Made by a program: the position numbers and the translations under genes | Part shown: positions 1-8,103 of the stretch, in pieces | Layout: every line of letters starts with the position of its first letter | Position numbering within the stretch: position 1 is the first letter of the stretch | The notes under the pieces: generated by a model | Told to the model about the DNA's origin: nothing | Database searches by the model: none | What the model saw: only the letters and a program-made list of their open reading frames with translations | Assembly (NCBI GenBank): GCA_963732095.1 | Contig: CAVSZA010000014.1 | Location: forward strand, 310,001-374,000 | DNA from: AP-15 sp963732095 | GTDB lineage: Bacteria; Pseudomonadota; Alphaproteobacteria; ATCC43930; CGMCC-115725 | DNA length: 64,000 nucleotides | Direction: 5' to 3'

Positions 1-982
1 GGATGGCGGCTTTGAGCTTGAGCGCCGGGCTCATCGCCATATCGTTGACGGTTATCTTTTGGGGGCAACGGAACACCAGGTATGTGTTGAAGTGGTCGTG
101 CAGGTTCTTGCCGACGCCCGGCATGTCGCGGACCACCGGAATGCCAAACTCGCTGAGGAGATCGGCCGGGCCGAGCCCGGAAAGCTGCAGCAGTTGAGGC
201 GAGCCGTAAACGCCGCCGGAGACGATGATCTCGCCGCGGGCCCATGCGGTCTTCGGGCCATCCGGCGTGTGATATTCGACACCGACCGCGCGGCCGCCCT
301 CGAACAGGATCCGGGCGGCATGCGCATTGGTTGCGACGGTCAGGTTCTGACGGCCGCGCGCCTGGCCCAGATAGGCCCGCGCCGAGCTCCAGCGCCGGCG
401 GTTGGTGGTCGTCGTCTGGTAGTAGCCGACGCCTTCCTGGCGGGCGCCGTTGAAGTCGGGATTGGCGGGAATGCCGGCCTCGATCGAGGCGGCGACCATC
501 GCGTCGCCTAGCGGCGAGCGCACCGGGTTGGAAACGTGCAGCGGCCCGCCGACGCCGTGGAAATCGTCGGCGCCGCGCTCCTGGTCCTCGGCCTTCTTGA
601 AGAGCGGCAATATCGAATCCCAGTCCCAGCCCTCGCAGCCGCGCTGCCGCCAGTTGTCGTAATCGGCCGGAGTGCCGCGCATGTAGACCATGCCGTTGAT
701 CGAGCTGGTGCCGCCGAGCACCTTGCCGCGCGGCTGGTAAAGGGTGCGGTTGTTGAGCTCCTTTTCGGGCTCGCTTTCGAACATCCAGTTGACCCGCGGG
801 TTGGTGAAGGTCTTCGTGTAGCCGAGCGGGATATGAATCCACGGGTTGCTGTCGCGCCCGCCGGCTTCCAGCAGCAGGACGCGCCACCGTCCGGACTCAC
901 TGAGCCGCCCGGCCACGGCGCAACCCGCCGATCCCGCCCCGGTCACGATAAAGTCGAAGGTTTCGTTCGCACTCGTCGTCAT
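1..982 (-). CDS. GMC family oxidoreductase (choline dehydrogenase-like), C-terminus cut by window edge
   Basis: FAD-dependent glucose-methanol-choline oxidoreductase; about 327 N-terminal residues are visible and the rest lies left of the window. The start ATG at 982 leads directly into the dinucleotide fold GAGSAG (residues 15-20). Two family signatures follow: GKVLGGTSSING near residue 85, and the GSPQLLQLSGLG stretch further on. Family members oxidise alcohols, choline or polyols with FAD. The substrate cannot be read from this half, and the catalytic His pair lies in the missing C-terminus. It is divergent from the SRAP gene, with about 117 bp between the starts. Family assignment is firm; substrate is unknown. 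Confidence 0.93.
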   Translation of the reverse strand, partial: MTTSANETFDFIVTGAGSAGCAVAGRLSESGRWRVLLLEAGGRDSNPWIHIPLGYTKTFTNPRVNWMFESEPEKELNNRTLYQPRGKVLGGTSSINGMVYMRGTPADYDNWRQRGCEGWDWDSILPLFKKAEDQERGADDFHGVGGPLHVSNPVRSPLGDAMVAASIEAGIPANPDFNGARQEGVGYYQTTTTNRRRWSSARAYLGQARGRQNLTVATNAHAARILFEGGRAVGVEYHTPDGPKTAWARGEIIVSGGVYGSPQLLQLSGLGPADLLSEFGIPVVRDMPGVGKNLHDHFNTYLVFRCPQKITVNDMAMSPALKLKAAI

Positions 983-1099
983 TCTCGTTTCCTCGAAGAT
1001 CCGCCGGAAACGATAGCGAAGCCGACCGGCATCGTGAAGGGCACGCCGGCCAAAATCGGAGGATTGCTGGGATCGGCATGGCACGCCATCTAACCGCAA

Positions 1100-1786
1100 A
1101 TGTGTGGCCGCGCCCAACTCTCTTCCGATGTCAGCGAGATCAAGCTGGTTTTCTCGATCCCGCCCGAGCGGCCGACTCCGAACATTCCGGCCAATTGGAA
1201 TGCGGCGCCGACCGAGGGTTTGCCCGTCGTTCGCTATGACGCCAGCGCCGGGCAACGCGGCCTGGACGTCATGCGCTGGGGCCTGGTGCCGTTTTGGGCG
1301 AAGGACATCAAGGTCGGCTTTGCGAACATCAACGCCAAAGCCGAAGGGATCGACACGAAGCCGGCATTCCGCGAGGCCTTCGTCCGCCGGCGGTGCCTCA
1401 TCCCGTTCGACTGCTTTTACGAATGGAAGAAGCTCGGCAAAGACCGCGAGCCATACGCCGTCGGCCTCGCCGACCGGAAGCTGATGGCGCTCGCCGGCCT
1501 GTGGGAGACGTGGCGTTCGCCGGCCGGTGAGCGGGTTCGCAGCTTTGCGATCGTGACGACCGCCGCGAATGCCTTGCTTGCTCCCATACACGACCGCATG
1601 CCGGTCATTCTCGCGCCGGGGAACTGGCCGGTATGGCTCGGTGAGAGACCGGCCGACCCACAGGAGCTGAAGTCGCTGCTCGTTCCCTACCCGGCCGACG
1701 GCATGGCTGTCTGGCCGGTCGACAAGCGGGTCGGCAACGTCAACAACAAGGATCCCGTGCTGATCGAACCGCCGGCCGCGGCGTGA
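1100..1786 (+). CDS. SRAP domain protein (YedK/HMCES-like abasic-site shield)
   Basis: 228 aa, the usual length of bacterial SRAP proteins. It begins MCGR, so after Met removal Cys2 is the N-terminal nucleophile that forms the thiazolidine crosslink with abasic sites in single-stranded DNA. The other family active-site positions are visible as Asn78 (in NINAKAE), Glu108 (FYEW) and His164 (PIHDRMP). The known family role is to protect abasic sites at forks. Its stop overlaps the start of an ATP-dependent DNA ligase (TGATG), so the two are probably translated together, which supports a DNA-damage role. Confidence 0.95.
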   Translation: MCGRAQLSSDVSEIKLVFSIPPERPTPNIPANWNAAPTEGLPVVRYDASAGQRGLDVMRWGLVPFWAKDIKVGFANINAKAEGIDTKPAFREAFVRRRCLIPFDCFYEWKKLGKDREPYAVGLADRKLMALAGLWETWRSPAGERVRSFAIVTTAANALLAPIHDRMPVILAPGNWPVWLGERPADPQELKSLLVPYPADGMAVWPVDKRVGNVNNKDPVLIEPPAAA

Positions 1787-2874
1787 TGCCAAGGAGCGGC
1801 GCCGAGCCACCGGGGTTTCTCCTGCCGGTGGATTTGCCGCCGATGGAGGCTCGGCTCGTCGACGATCTGCCGGACGAACCCGGCTGGCAATTCGAGCCGA
1901 AATGGGACGGGTTCCGCTGCCTCGCGTTCCGGGCGGGAGATGCGATAGAATTGCGGGCCAAATCGGGCAAGCCGCTGGCGCGATATTTCCCCGAGATGAC
2001 GGCCGCGCTACGCGGAGTGGCGCCGGACCGTTTTGTCCTGGACGGCGAGCTCGTCATTCCGACGGGTGATACCTTTTCTTTCGATGCGCTGCAGATGCGG
2101 CTCCATCCGGCGGAAAGCCGCATAAAGAAACTCGCCGCCGAGACGCCGGCCGTCCTGATCGCGTTCGACCTGCTCGCGACACCCGACGGCGAAGCGCTTC
2201 TGCAAACGCCGCTGTTGGAGCGCCGCGGCGCGCTCGAAGGCTTTTTCCACAATATCGGCGCCGGCAATTCGGTGAGGCTGTCGCCCTATATCCGCAACCT
2301 CGCGAAAGCGCGGCGCTGGCTCGAAGCGAGCGGCGGCGCGCTCGACGGGGTCATCGCCAAACGCCTCGACGGTCCCTATCAGCCAGGCGAGCGGGCGATG
2401 CTCAAGGTGAAGAAACGGCGGACGGCGGATTGCGTCGTCGGCGGCTTCCGATACGAGCGGAACTCGCGGCTCGTAGGGTCTCTGCTACTCGGCCTCTACA
2501 ACAGCGGAGGCAAGCTGGACCATGTTGGGTTTACCACAACACTGCATGACCTGGACCGCAAGGCGCTGACGGAGCAGCTGGAAGCGCTGATCGAACCCCC
2601 CGGTTTTACCGGCAACGCGCCGGGAGGCCCCAGCCGGTGGAGCACCGAGCGCTCCGGCGAGTGGCAGCCGCTGCGCCCGGAGCTGGTCGCCGAGGTGCGC
2701 TACGATCACGTGAGCGGCGGCCGGTTCCGCCACGGCACCCGGCTCTTGCGGTGGCGGCCGGACAAAGCGCCGCGCCAATGCACGTTCGAGCAGATCGAGC
2801 CGCCGGCGCCTATGGCCCGGACGCCGGTGGCAGCGGGCGCGGCCGGCGGTTCTCGCCGATCGCAACATAGGTAA
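1786..2874 (+). CDS. ATP-dependent DNA ligase (LigC/LigD-ligase-like)
   Basis: About 362 aa. The adenylation motif KWDGFR lies near residue 39, with the Lys accepting AMP. The ligase motif DGELV follows, as does a KVKKRRTADCVVGG stretch typical of motif V at the start of the OB fold. Size matches stand-alone LigC-type ligases without nuclease or polymerase domains. Family members seal nicks in repair, not replication. The chosen start is ATG 1786, overlapping the SRAP stop by one base; a GTG at 1783 is possible. The 3' end overlaps the convergent thioesterase gene by 65 bp. No Ku gene is in the window. Confidence 0.93.
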   Translation: MPRSGAEPPGFLLPVDLPPMEARLVDDLPDEPGWQFEPKWDGFRCLAFRAGDAIELRAKSGKPLARYFPEMTAALRGVAPDRFVLDGELVIPTGDTFSFDALQMRLHPAESRIKKLAAETPAVLIAFDLLATPDGEALLQTPLLERRGALEGFFHNIGAGNSVRLSPYIRNLAKARRWLEASGGALDGVIAKRLDGPYQPGERAMLKVKKRRTADCVVGGFRYERNSRLVGSLLLGLYNSGGKLDHVGFTTTLHDLDRKALTEQLEALIEPPGFTGNAPGGPSRWSTERSGEWQPLRPELVAEVRYDHVSGGRFRHGTRLLRWRPDKAPRQCTFEQIEPPAPMARTPVAAGAAGGSRRSQHR

Positions 2875-3238
2875 AAATCGCTTCGGTGACCTTGCGCGCC
2901 TCGTCCGACGGGAGGTGCCGGCGCCACGCCTCGATGCGCACCGTCATCGAGGTGCGCCCAGTCTTCACCAGTTCGCCGTAACAGCTGACCTCGTCCCCGA
3001 CAAAGACCGGCTCGTGAAACACCATGCCGTCGACCGCCACCGTCGCACATCGCCCGCGGGCACGTCGTGCCGCCAGAGCACCGCCGGCGAGGTCCATCTG
3101 CGAGAGCAGCCAGCCGCCGAAGATGTCGCCGTTCGGATTGGCGTCCGCCGGCATTGCCATGACGCGTATCAGCGGCATGCCCAGTGGCAGTCTCGGCGAG
3201 GTGTCTTGCGATGATTCGCCTGCTACCGGTGATGCCAT
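2810..3238 (-). CDS. Acyl-CoA thioesterase, YciA-like hotdog fold
   Basis: 142 aa hotdog-fold acyl-CoA thioesterase. The motif ANPNGDIFGGWLLSQMD matches the YciA/ACOT signature, with the Asp of NGDIFGG as catalytic carboxylate. It should hydrolyse acyl-CoA to free acid and CoA. I start it at ATG 3238 because GGAGGG sits about 6 nt upstream; a 25-codon extension to 3313 lacks support. Its last 65 bp overlap the ligase 3' end on the opposite strand. Substrate chain length is not predictable here. Confidence 0.92.
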   Translation of the reverse strand: MASPVAGESSQDTSPRLPLGMPLIRVMAMPADANPNGDIFGGWLLSQMDLAGGALAARRARGRCATVAVDGMVFHEPVFVGDEVSCYGELVKTGRTSMTVRIEAWRRHLPSDEARKVTEAIFTYVAIGENRRPRPLPPASGP

Positions 3239-3362
3239 AATCCCTCCAATTGTACATGCGAGCGCTTGCGGCAAGGCTGGCCGCGGCGTTGTTGCTCGGA
3301 ATTGCGTCGCCATATATCACGTTGTCTCGTCGGGTTTTCGGCCTGACCGATTGGAGGTAGCC

Positions 3363-3749
3363 ATGTCTGTTCCCGCCAAGCAGAGCCGTCTCCGGCGCGC
3401 CCTTTTTGCCGGGGCCGTCGTAGCCACCGCTGCGGCCACCACAGTCACGACGCTGCAGCCGGCCTCGGCGCAGTATTACCCCGGCTATGGTGGCGGTTAT
3501 GGATATGGCTATCCGGCCGCCTACCCAGGCTATGGTTATCCTGCTTACCCGTATTACCCGTATTACTATCCCTATTATGCCTACGCTTACCCCTGGTGGG
3601 GTTGGGGTTGGGGCTGGGGTGGTTGGGGCTGGGGCGGACGCGGTTGGTGGGGTGGTCGCGGTTGGGGCGGACGCGGTTTCGGAGGACACGGTTTCGCCGG
3701 GGGCTTTCACGGCGGCGGCTTTCACGGCGGCGGGGGCGGGCACCGTTAA
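3363..3749 (+). CDS. Secreted Gly/Tyr/Trp-rich low-complexity protein
   Basis: 128 aa. A typical signal peptide covers residues 1 to about 36 (basic start, alanine/threonine core, ending ASA before QYY). After it come three blocks: a YPGYGYPAYPYYPYYY-like Tyr/Pro region, a Trp-Gly region (repeated GWGWG), and a Gly/His/Phe region ending in HGGG repeats. GGAGG lies 6 nt before ATG. No enzymatic domain is visible. Such proteins are exported and may be structural or metal-binding; the His/Gly tail would suit metal binding, but that is inference. It sits just upstream of purC with no evident functional link. Confidence 0.8.
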   Translation: MSVPAKQSRLRRALFAGAVVATAAATTVTTLQPASAQYYPGYGGGYGYGYPAAYPGYGYPAYPYYPYYYPYYAYAYPWWGWGWGWGGWGWGGRGWWGGRGWGGRGFGGHGFAGGFHGGGFHGGGGGHR

Positions 3750-3767
3750 TAGCTAAGGGCGCTGCAA

Positions 3768-4742
3768 GTGCTGGACCGGGAAGCGCTAGCTGCGCATCTC
3801 GGTAATGTCCTGTTGGATGCGACGATCCCAGAACTGCCGAACCACTACCGGGGTAAGGTTCGCGACAATTACGACCTAGCCGACGGCCGCCGGATTATCA
3901 TTGCCACCGATCGGTTGAGCGCCTTCGACCGGATTCTGACGACGATCCCGTGCAAGGGGCAGGTACTTACGCAGATCGCCCGGTTCTGGTTCGATGCGAC
4001 GCGCGATGTCTGCCCGAACCACGTCATCGACTATCCGGATCCGAATGTCGTGGTCTGTCGGCGGCTCGACATCCTGCCCGTCGAAATCGTCGTCCGCGAC
4101 TATCTAACCGGCACGACCGGTACATCGATCTGGCCGATGTACCGGGCAGGCCGGCGGGAAATCTACGGCATTCGGTTACCCGACGGACTGCGCGAGAACC
4201 AGAAACTACCCGCAACTATCATTACGCCAACCACGAAGGCCGCCGAGGGAGAGCATGACGAGCCGGTCACGCCGGACCAGATCATCGCTCGCGCCCTGCT
4301 GACGCGAGAGCAGTGGCAAAAGGTGTCGGAGCTGGCGCTGGCGCTGTTCGCGCGCGGTCGCACCATTGCCGCCGATCGCGGCCTGATCCTCGTCGACACG
4401 AAATACGAGTTTGGTTTTGACCGGGACGGACGGATCATCCTCGCGGATGAAATACATACGCCGGACAGCAGCCGTTATTGGGTCCGCGATTCCTATGACC
4501 TCCGTTTCGCGGCTGGGGAGCCGCCGGAGACGCTCGACAAGGATTACCTGCGCCGTTGGGTGAGCGCTCGCTGCGATCCCTACCATGACCCGATACCGGA
4601 GATCCCGAGCGAAGTCATTCTTGAAACCGCCCGGATCTATATCGACGCGTACGAGATCATTACCGGGAAGACGTTTGAGCCGCCGTCGGCGGATATCCCG
4701 ATACTGACCAGGATTTGCGCCAATCTGGCGCAGTATTTTTGA
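3768..4742 (+). CDS. purC: Phosphoribosylaminoimidazole-succinocarboxamide synthase (SAICAR synthase)
   Basis: 324 aa, the longer ADE1-like form, not the roughly 240 aa short form. It ligates aspartate to CAIR with ATP in purine synthesis. Family motifs are clear: GKVRDNYD near the N-terminus, ATDRLSAFDR, the VVRDYLTGT block, and the late LADEIHTPDSSRYW motif. The start is GTG at 3768; no ATG fits before the conserved region. It follows the Gly-rich secreted protein by 18 bp. Other pur genes are not adjacent; purM lies about 31 kb away. Confidence 0.96.
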   Translation: MLDREALAAHLGNVLLDATIPELPNHYRGKVRDNYDLADGRRIIIATDRLSAFDRILTTIPCKGQVLTQIARFWFDATRDVCPNHVIDYPDPNVVVCRRLDILPVEIVVRDYLTGTTGTSIWPMYRAGRREIYGIRLPDGLRENQKLPATIITPTTKAAEGEHDEPVTPDQIIARALLTREQWQKVSELALALFARGRTIAADRGLILVDTKYEFGFDRDGRIILADEIHTPDSSRYWVRDSYDLRFAAGEPPETLDKDYLRRWVSARCDPYHDPIPEIPSEVILETARIYIDAYEIITGKTFEPPSADIPILTRICANLAQYF

Positions 4743-4747
4743 GCGAA

Positions 4748-5773
4748 TTACCCCGACGGCGGATCAAACGCCGATACGCCGGTGCGGGCCCGCCAGCGAT
4801 TTTTCTTTAGCCCCGCCCTTTCGAGCGCGTCGCCGAATTTCCACGACCATATGCTGCGCCGTCCCAACGCGCTCGTCGTCCATGGGACGAGCGCCGCCCA
4901 GGGCAGGAACGGGCTGCGCCTGCCATAGGCCCAGATCTCGACGCGCAGCGACGGACGCTCGCTCGGGCCGCGCGCATGGAAGCCGAAGGTGTCGGCAACG
5001 ATCAGCGTGTTGGCAGGAACCGCAAAGACGCGGGGTTGCGGCAGGCCGAGGGAGGCGAGTTCGGCGGGATCGATGCGGAAAGAACCTTGCCGGTCCTCGA
5101 CATTTGGCGAAAGGCGGGCCAAAAGGCTCATGCGCCGTTCCCACTCGAGCCGCTGAGGCGTCAGCCGGTGCGAGCCGGGAACGTAGGTGAAAGGCCCGGC
5201 ATCTTCGGCGACATCGGTTAGGAACAGCCACGCCTTTACCGTCGGGTGAAAAGTGTCGGCGTGAAGGAACGTTTGCGGATCCGCCGGGCCTGCGCAGGCG
5301 TGGCGCAGGATGCTCTGCACCCACACCGCCGGCTCGGCGTCGCGGCTGCCGGCGTAGCGAATAAGCCCGCGCCATTCTCTCGACTGCAGTACGGCGCCGA
5401 GCGCCGGGAGTGCGGCGAGGGTCCTACTGTCGAGCGCGATCTTGCGCATGATCGTGTCGCCCTCGGAGATCTCGCGCAACGGACCGCGATAAGCTCGGAC
5501 CTGGGCGACCAAGGCGGCAAATTGTCGGGGCGGCAAGAAATTCGGGCGCAGCACAAAGCCGTCCCGGTCGAACGCCGTTCGGTCCTCCTCCGAGATGAGG
5601 GCGGTGAGCTTGCGGCGGCGAGCCTGCGCCAGCCGATAAGCGAGCCCGACGCGGGCCGCGTGGAGGCCCCATTCATTGAGCCGCCGGCTGCCGATGACGG
5701 CATTATGCTCGAAGGATTTTGTCCCGGTCGCCAGCTGGGCGATCCAAACCGGGGTCATCGCCGCGCGGCGCAT
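4748..5773 (-). CDS. Phytanoyl-CoA dioxygenase (PhyH) family protein
   Basis: 341 aa from ATG 5773. An upstream in-frame extension to 5926 overlaps the neighbouring dioxygenase and was not used. Fe(II)/2-oxoglutarate oxygenase fold with metal ligands visible as His171-x-Asp173 (FLHADTF) and His266 (GFHARG), and Arg277 (PSLRVE) for 2-oxoglutarate. The N-terminal 60 residues are not conserved family sequence. Bacterial members hydroxylate diverse small molecules, so the substrate is unknown. It lies 26 bp after a TauD-like gene on the same strand, a probable two-gene operon. Confidence 0.88.
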   Translation of the reverse strand: MRRAAMTPVWIAQLATGTKSFEHNAVIGSRRLNEWGLHAARVGLAYRLAQARRRKLTALISEEDRTAFDRDGFVLRPNFLPPRQFAALVAQVRAYRGPLREISEGDTIMRKIALDSRTLAALPALGAVLQSREWRGLIRYAGSRDAEPAVWVQSILRHACAGPADPQTFLHADTFHPTVKAWLFLTDVAEDAGPFTYVPGSHRLTPQRLEWERRMSLLARLSPNVEDRQGSFRIDPAELASLGLPQPRVFAVPANTLIVADTFGFHARGPSERPSLRVEIWAYGRRSPFLPWAALVPWTTSALGRRSIWSWKFGDALERAGLKKNRWRARTGVSAFDPPSG

Positions 5774-5799
5774 TTCCGAGAACACCTCTCGTTCCCGCG

Positions 5800-6657
5800 C
5801 TAAAAGGGGACCGTGCCGATGACTGTAGTGCGGTGCATAAGACGGCGCTGCGGGAGGGCGTAATCGCAGATCGCGAGGTGCATCGAAGTGGCGTTGTCCC
5901 ACATCAATAGATCTCCGACCTGCCATTTATGCCGATAGAGAAATTCCGGCCGCACGCAATGCGCATCGAGCTCCGCGATCAGGTCGACCGCCTCGTCCTC
6001 CGGCATGCCTTCGATGCCGGCGCACTCGCCGGCCGTGACATAAAGCGATTTGCGCCCGGTATAGGGATGGGTACGGACAATCGGATGGGCGATGTCGGGG
6101 GTTTCGGCGAGCTGCTCCGCGGTGAGCTTGGGACGCGGGCTATCGGCGACCCGCCGGCGGGCCGAATAGCGGTGGATCGACTTTAGCCCGTCGATGCGCT
6201 CTTTCATTGACGTCGGCAGCGCCTCGTAGGCGGCGATGGTGTTCGCGAAAACCGTGTCGCCGACCGGCTCGCCGTCGCGATGCGGCACTTCCTTGGCGTA
6301 GAGCAGCGAGCAGCGGCTCGGCCGACGGCGATATGAGGTGTCCGTGTGCCAAGTGAAGCCCGCATCGGCGAGGCCGATATGCTCGCCGGCCGCATTGCGG
6401 AGATTGGAGATCAAGAGGATCTCCGGAAAACCCGGGAGCAGGTATTTCTTCACGATGTGGGTTTCGAGCTCTCCGAACCGAGAGCTGAATTCGATGTGCC
6501 GCTCGTTGGTAAGCTGCTGTCCGCGAAAGACAACGACAATATTGTCGTGAAAAATGCGCTCGATCTCACGGAATGTTGGATCGTCGATGTCCTGGGCGAG
6601 ATCGAAGCCGATTTCCGCGCCGCAGGCCGCACTGCTTTTCTTCACCGCAGGCCGCAT
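5800..6657 (-). CDS. TauD/TfdA family Fe(II)/2-oxoglutarate dioxygenase
   Basis: 285 aa. Start ATG 6657 is preceded by GGAGGG at about 4 nt; a TTG 33 bp further up is less likely. The facial triad is intact: His104-Thr-Asp106 (WHTDTSY) and His260 (TSMHLA), with Arg276 positioned to bind 2-oxoglutarate. Known members oxidise taurine, 2,4-D, sulfate esters or similar, releasing succinate and CO2. Substrate is not assignable. It is the first gene of a pair with the PhyH-type dioxygenase. Compare the TauD-like gene at 36796, where the Asp ligand is replaced. Confidence 0.92.
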   Translation of the reverse strand: MRPAVKKSSAACGAEIGFDLAQDIDDPTFREIERIFHDNIVVVFRGQQLTNERHIEFSSRFGELETHIVKKYLLPGFPEILLISNLRNAAGEHIGLADAGFTWHTDTSYRRRPSRCSLLYAKEVPHRDGEPVGDTVFANTIAAYEALPTSMKERIDGLKSIHRYSARRRVADSPRPKLTAEQLAETPDIAHPIVRTHPYTGRKSLYVTAGECAGIEGMPEDEAVDLIAELDAHCVRPEFLYRHKWQVGDLLMWDNATSMHLAICDYALPQRRLMHRTTVIGTVPF

Positions 6658-6727
6658 CGAGCCCTCCGCGCCGTGACACCGGAGCCGCAAAATGTCTTTA
6701 ACGCGTTATTAAGCCATAAGGGGTTCG

Positions 6728-7147
6728 ATGTCCCTAGCATGGATTCTTGAGATCGAGCAGCCTATGGCGCGCATTCTCTTGACCGAGCCGGATCGAGCAA
6801 TTCGCGAGTTCATCGCCGGCATTCTGAGCGAGTTCGGCCACGATGTCGTTGCGTCGGCGAACATCGTCGAAGCGGAAGTGTGGCTGGCGACTTCGCCGAT
6901 CGATGTTCTGGTCACCGACCTTGTGCTGCGCAGCGAGCACGGGGTGATGTTGAGCAGAAGCTGCTCTGCGCTCGGGATTCCCACGGTCACCCTGTCTGGG
7001 GGGAATTTTCTCCCCGGTCAAGTGTCCCGGCCCCCGCCGTTGCTCGAAAAGCCGTTCCGGTTTTCCGATTTGCAGCGTGTCCTCAACGCCATCGAAACAG
7101 CCCAGTCGGCGGCGGCCGTTCACCGACCGACGAGCAGCGCCGCCTGA
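6728..7147 (+). CDS. Receiver-domain-only response regulator (CheY-like)
   Basis: 139 aa, made of one REC domain and a short Ala/Ser-rich tail. Acid pocket at Asp22 (TEPD), probable phospho-acceptor Asp64 (VLVTDLVL), switch Thr88/Ser90 and Lys108 (LEKPF). No output domain. The start at 6728 has AAGGGG upstream; ATG 6764, which begins MARILLTEPD, would also give a complete domain. No histidine kinase is in the window, so the partner is unknown. It is divergent from the dioxygenase pair with a 70 bp gap. Confidence 0.88.
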   Translation: MSLAWILEIEQPMARILLTEPDRAIREFIAGILSEFGHDVVASANIVEAEVWLATSPIDVLVTDLVLRSEHGVMLSRSCSALGIPTVTLSGGNFLPGQVSRPPPLLEKPFRFSDLQRVLNAIETAQSAAAVHRPTSSAA

Positions 7148-7366
7148 TCATCTGGGGGCGCAGTGGGCAGCTCGGTATTTGCCGTGCTTTGCGTAACCGG
7201 CGGGGACCCAGTACTGGCCCTGGCCGCATTTGTGATGAGCGACCGGCACGCTTGCCGATATAGGCCCGGCTCCAGCGCTGCTCGACAGTGATGGCGCGCC
7301 ACTTGCGGTCTGAAATCCCGCAGCCAAGCCGAAAGCGACGAGGCATCCCAATAGACTAGTCCGCAT
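7148..7366 (-). CDS. Small secreted hypothetical protein
   Basis: 72 aa. Signal peptide over residues 1 to about 23 (MRTSLLGCLVAFGLAAG, then ASG-A). The mature part is about 48 residues with two Cys in a KCGQGQYW...AHC arrangement that could form a disulfide. GGAG precedes the ATG by about 6 nt. I do not recognise a family. It ends one base after the receiver gene stop on the other strand and lies downstream of the CBS-BON gene. Confidence 0.62.
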   Translation of the reverse strand: MRTSLLGCLVAFGLAAGFQTASGAPSLSSSAGAGPISASVPVAHHKCGQGQYWVPAGYAKHGKYRAAHCAPR

Positions 7367-7383
7367 CTATTTCTCCGCGAAAA

Positions 7384-8103
7384 TTATCGCTGCCGCTCAT
7401 CCGGCGAAGGTTCGACAACGGTTCCGGACACCGGTTCGATCCAGACGAGATGGTCCTCGACGGCTCTGACTCCCGGTGTGTTCTCGGCGACGACGCGCAA
7501 CGCTTCCCGTTCCTTTTCTTCGAGTATCACGCCGTTGAGCTCGACGACGCCGTCCTGCACCGAGATCGAGAGCCCGTCTCTCGGAACCCAGGCCGCTTTC
7601 GCCAGCTCCGCGAGGATTTGCTCCAGGATCTCGTCGTCGCGACGGACCTCGGCATGATGTGCCTCCATGGCTCGCAACAGGGAGCGGAGCAGATCGGCGC
7701 GGCTGATCACGCCGACCAGCAGGTCGCCCTCGATGACGGGCACACGTTTGATCCGGCGGCGCTCCATCAGCCCGACCACCTCGTCCAGCGGCGTGTCCTC
7801 GGCCACGCTGATCAGATCGGTGGTCATGATCCCTTCGACTTTGCGGCCGTGGGTCCTGACATACTCGCCGGCCATGCGTCCGGGGCCCATCAATATTTCG
7901 AGCCAGCGCGGCCGATGCCTTTCGGTGCCCGTCTCGGTGCGGCGCAGGAGATCGCCTTCAGTCAGGATCCCGATCACCTTGCCGTCAGCCAAGACCGGCA
8001 ACCCGCTGACATTGTTGTCTAGCATCAGCCGGATGGCATTCGCCACCGATGCTTCCGGTCCAACCGTGATCACATTGCGGGTCATCACATCCGAGGCTCT
8101 CAT
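7384..8103 (-). CDS. Tandem CBS domain plus BON domain protein
   Basis: 239 aa. Two CBS motifs (residues about 7-60 and 92-150; DVMTRNVITV and GIMTTDLISV mark their starts) are followed by a BON domain (about 158-225). CBS pairs usually bind adenine nucleotides; BON domains bind membranes or phospholipids. This combination is common in alphaproteobacteria, but its role is not established. Its ATG overlaps the pgk stop by 4 nt, so the two are probably co-translated, hinting at an energy-sensing link that is only inference. Confidence 0.92.
   Translation of the reverse strand: MRASDVMTRNVITVGPEASVANAIRLMLDNNVSGLPVLADGKVIGILTEGDLLRRTETGTERHRPRWLEILMGPGRMAGEYVRTHGRKVEGIMTTDLISVAEDTPLDEVVGLMERRRIKRVPVIEGDLLVGVISRADLLRSLLRAMEAHHAEVRRDDEILEQILAELAKAAWVPRDGLSISVQDGVVELNGVILEEKEREALRVVAENTPGVRAVEDHLVWIEPVSGTVVEPSPDERQR

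Noticed and set aside
2706..3743. 345-codon minus-strand ORF with VSVGIIGIVIRV-like repeats
   Set aside because: Antisense of the Gly/Trp-rich repeats and of the thioesterase region in another frame.
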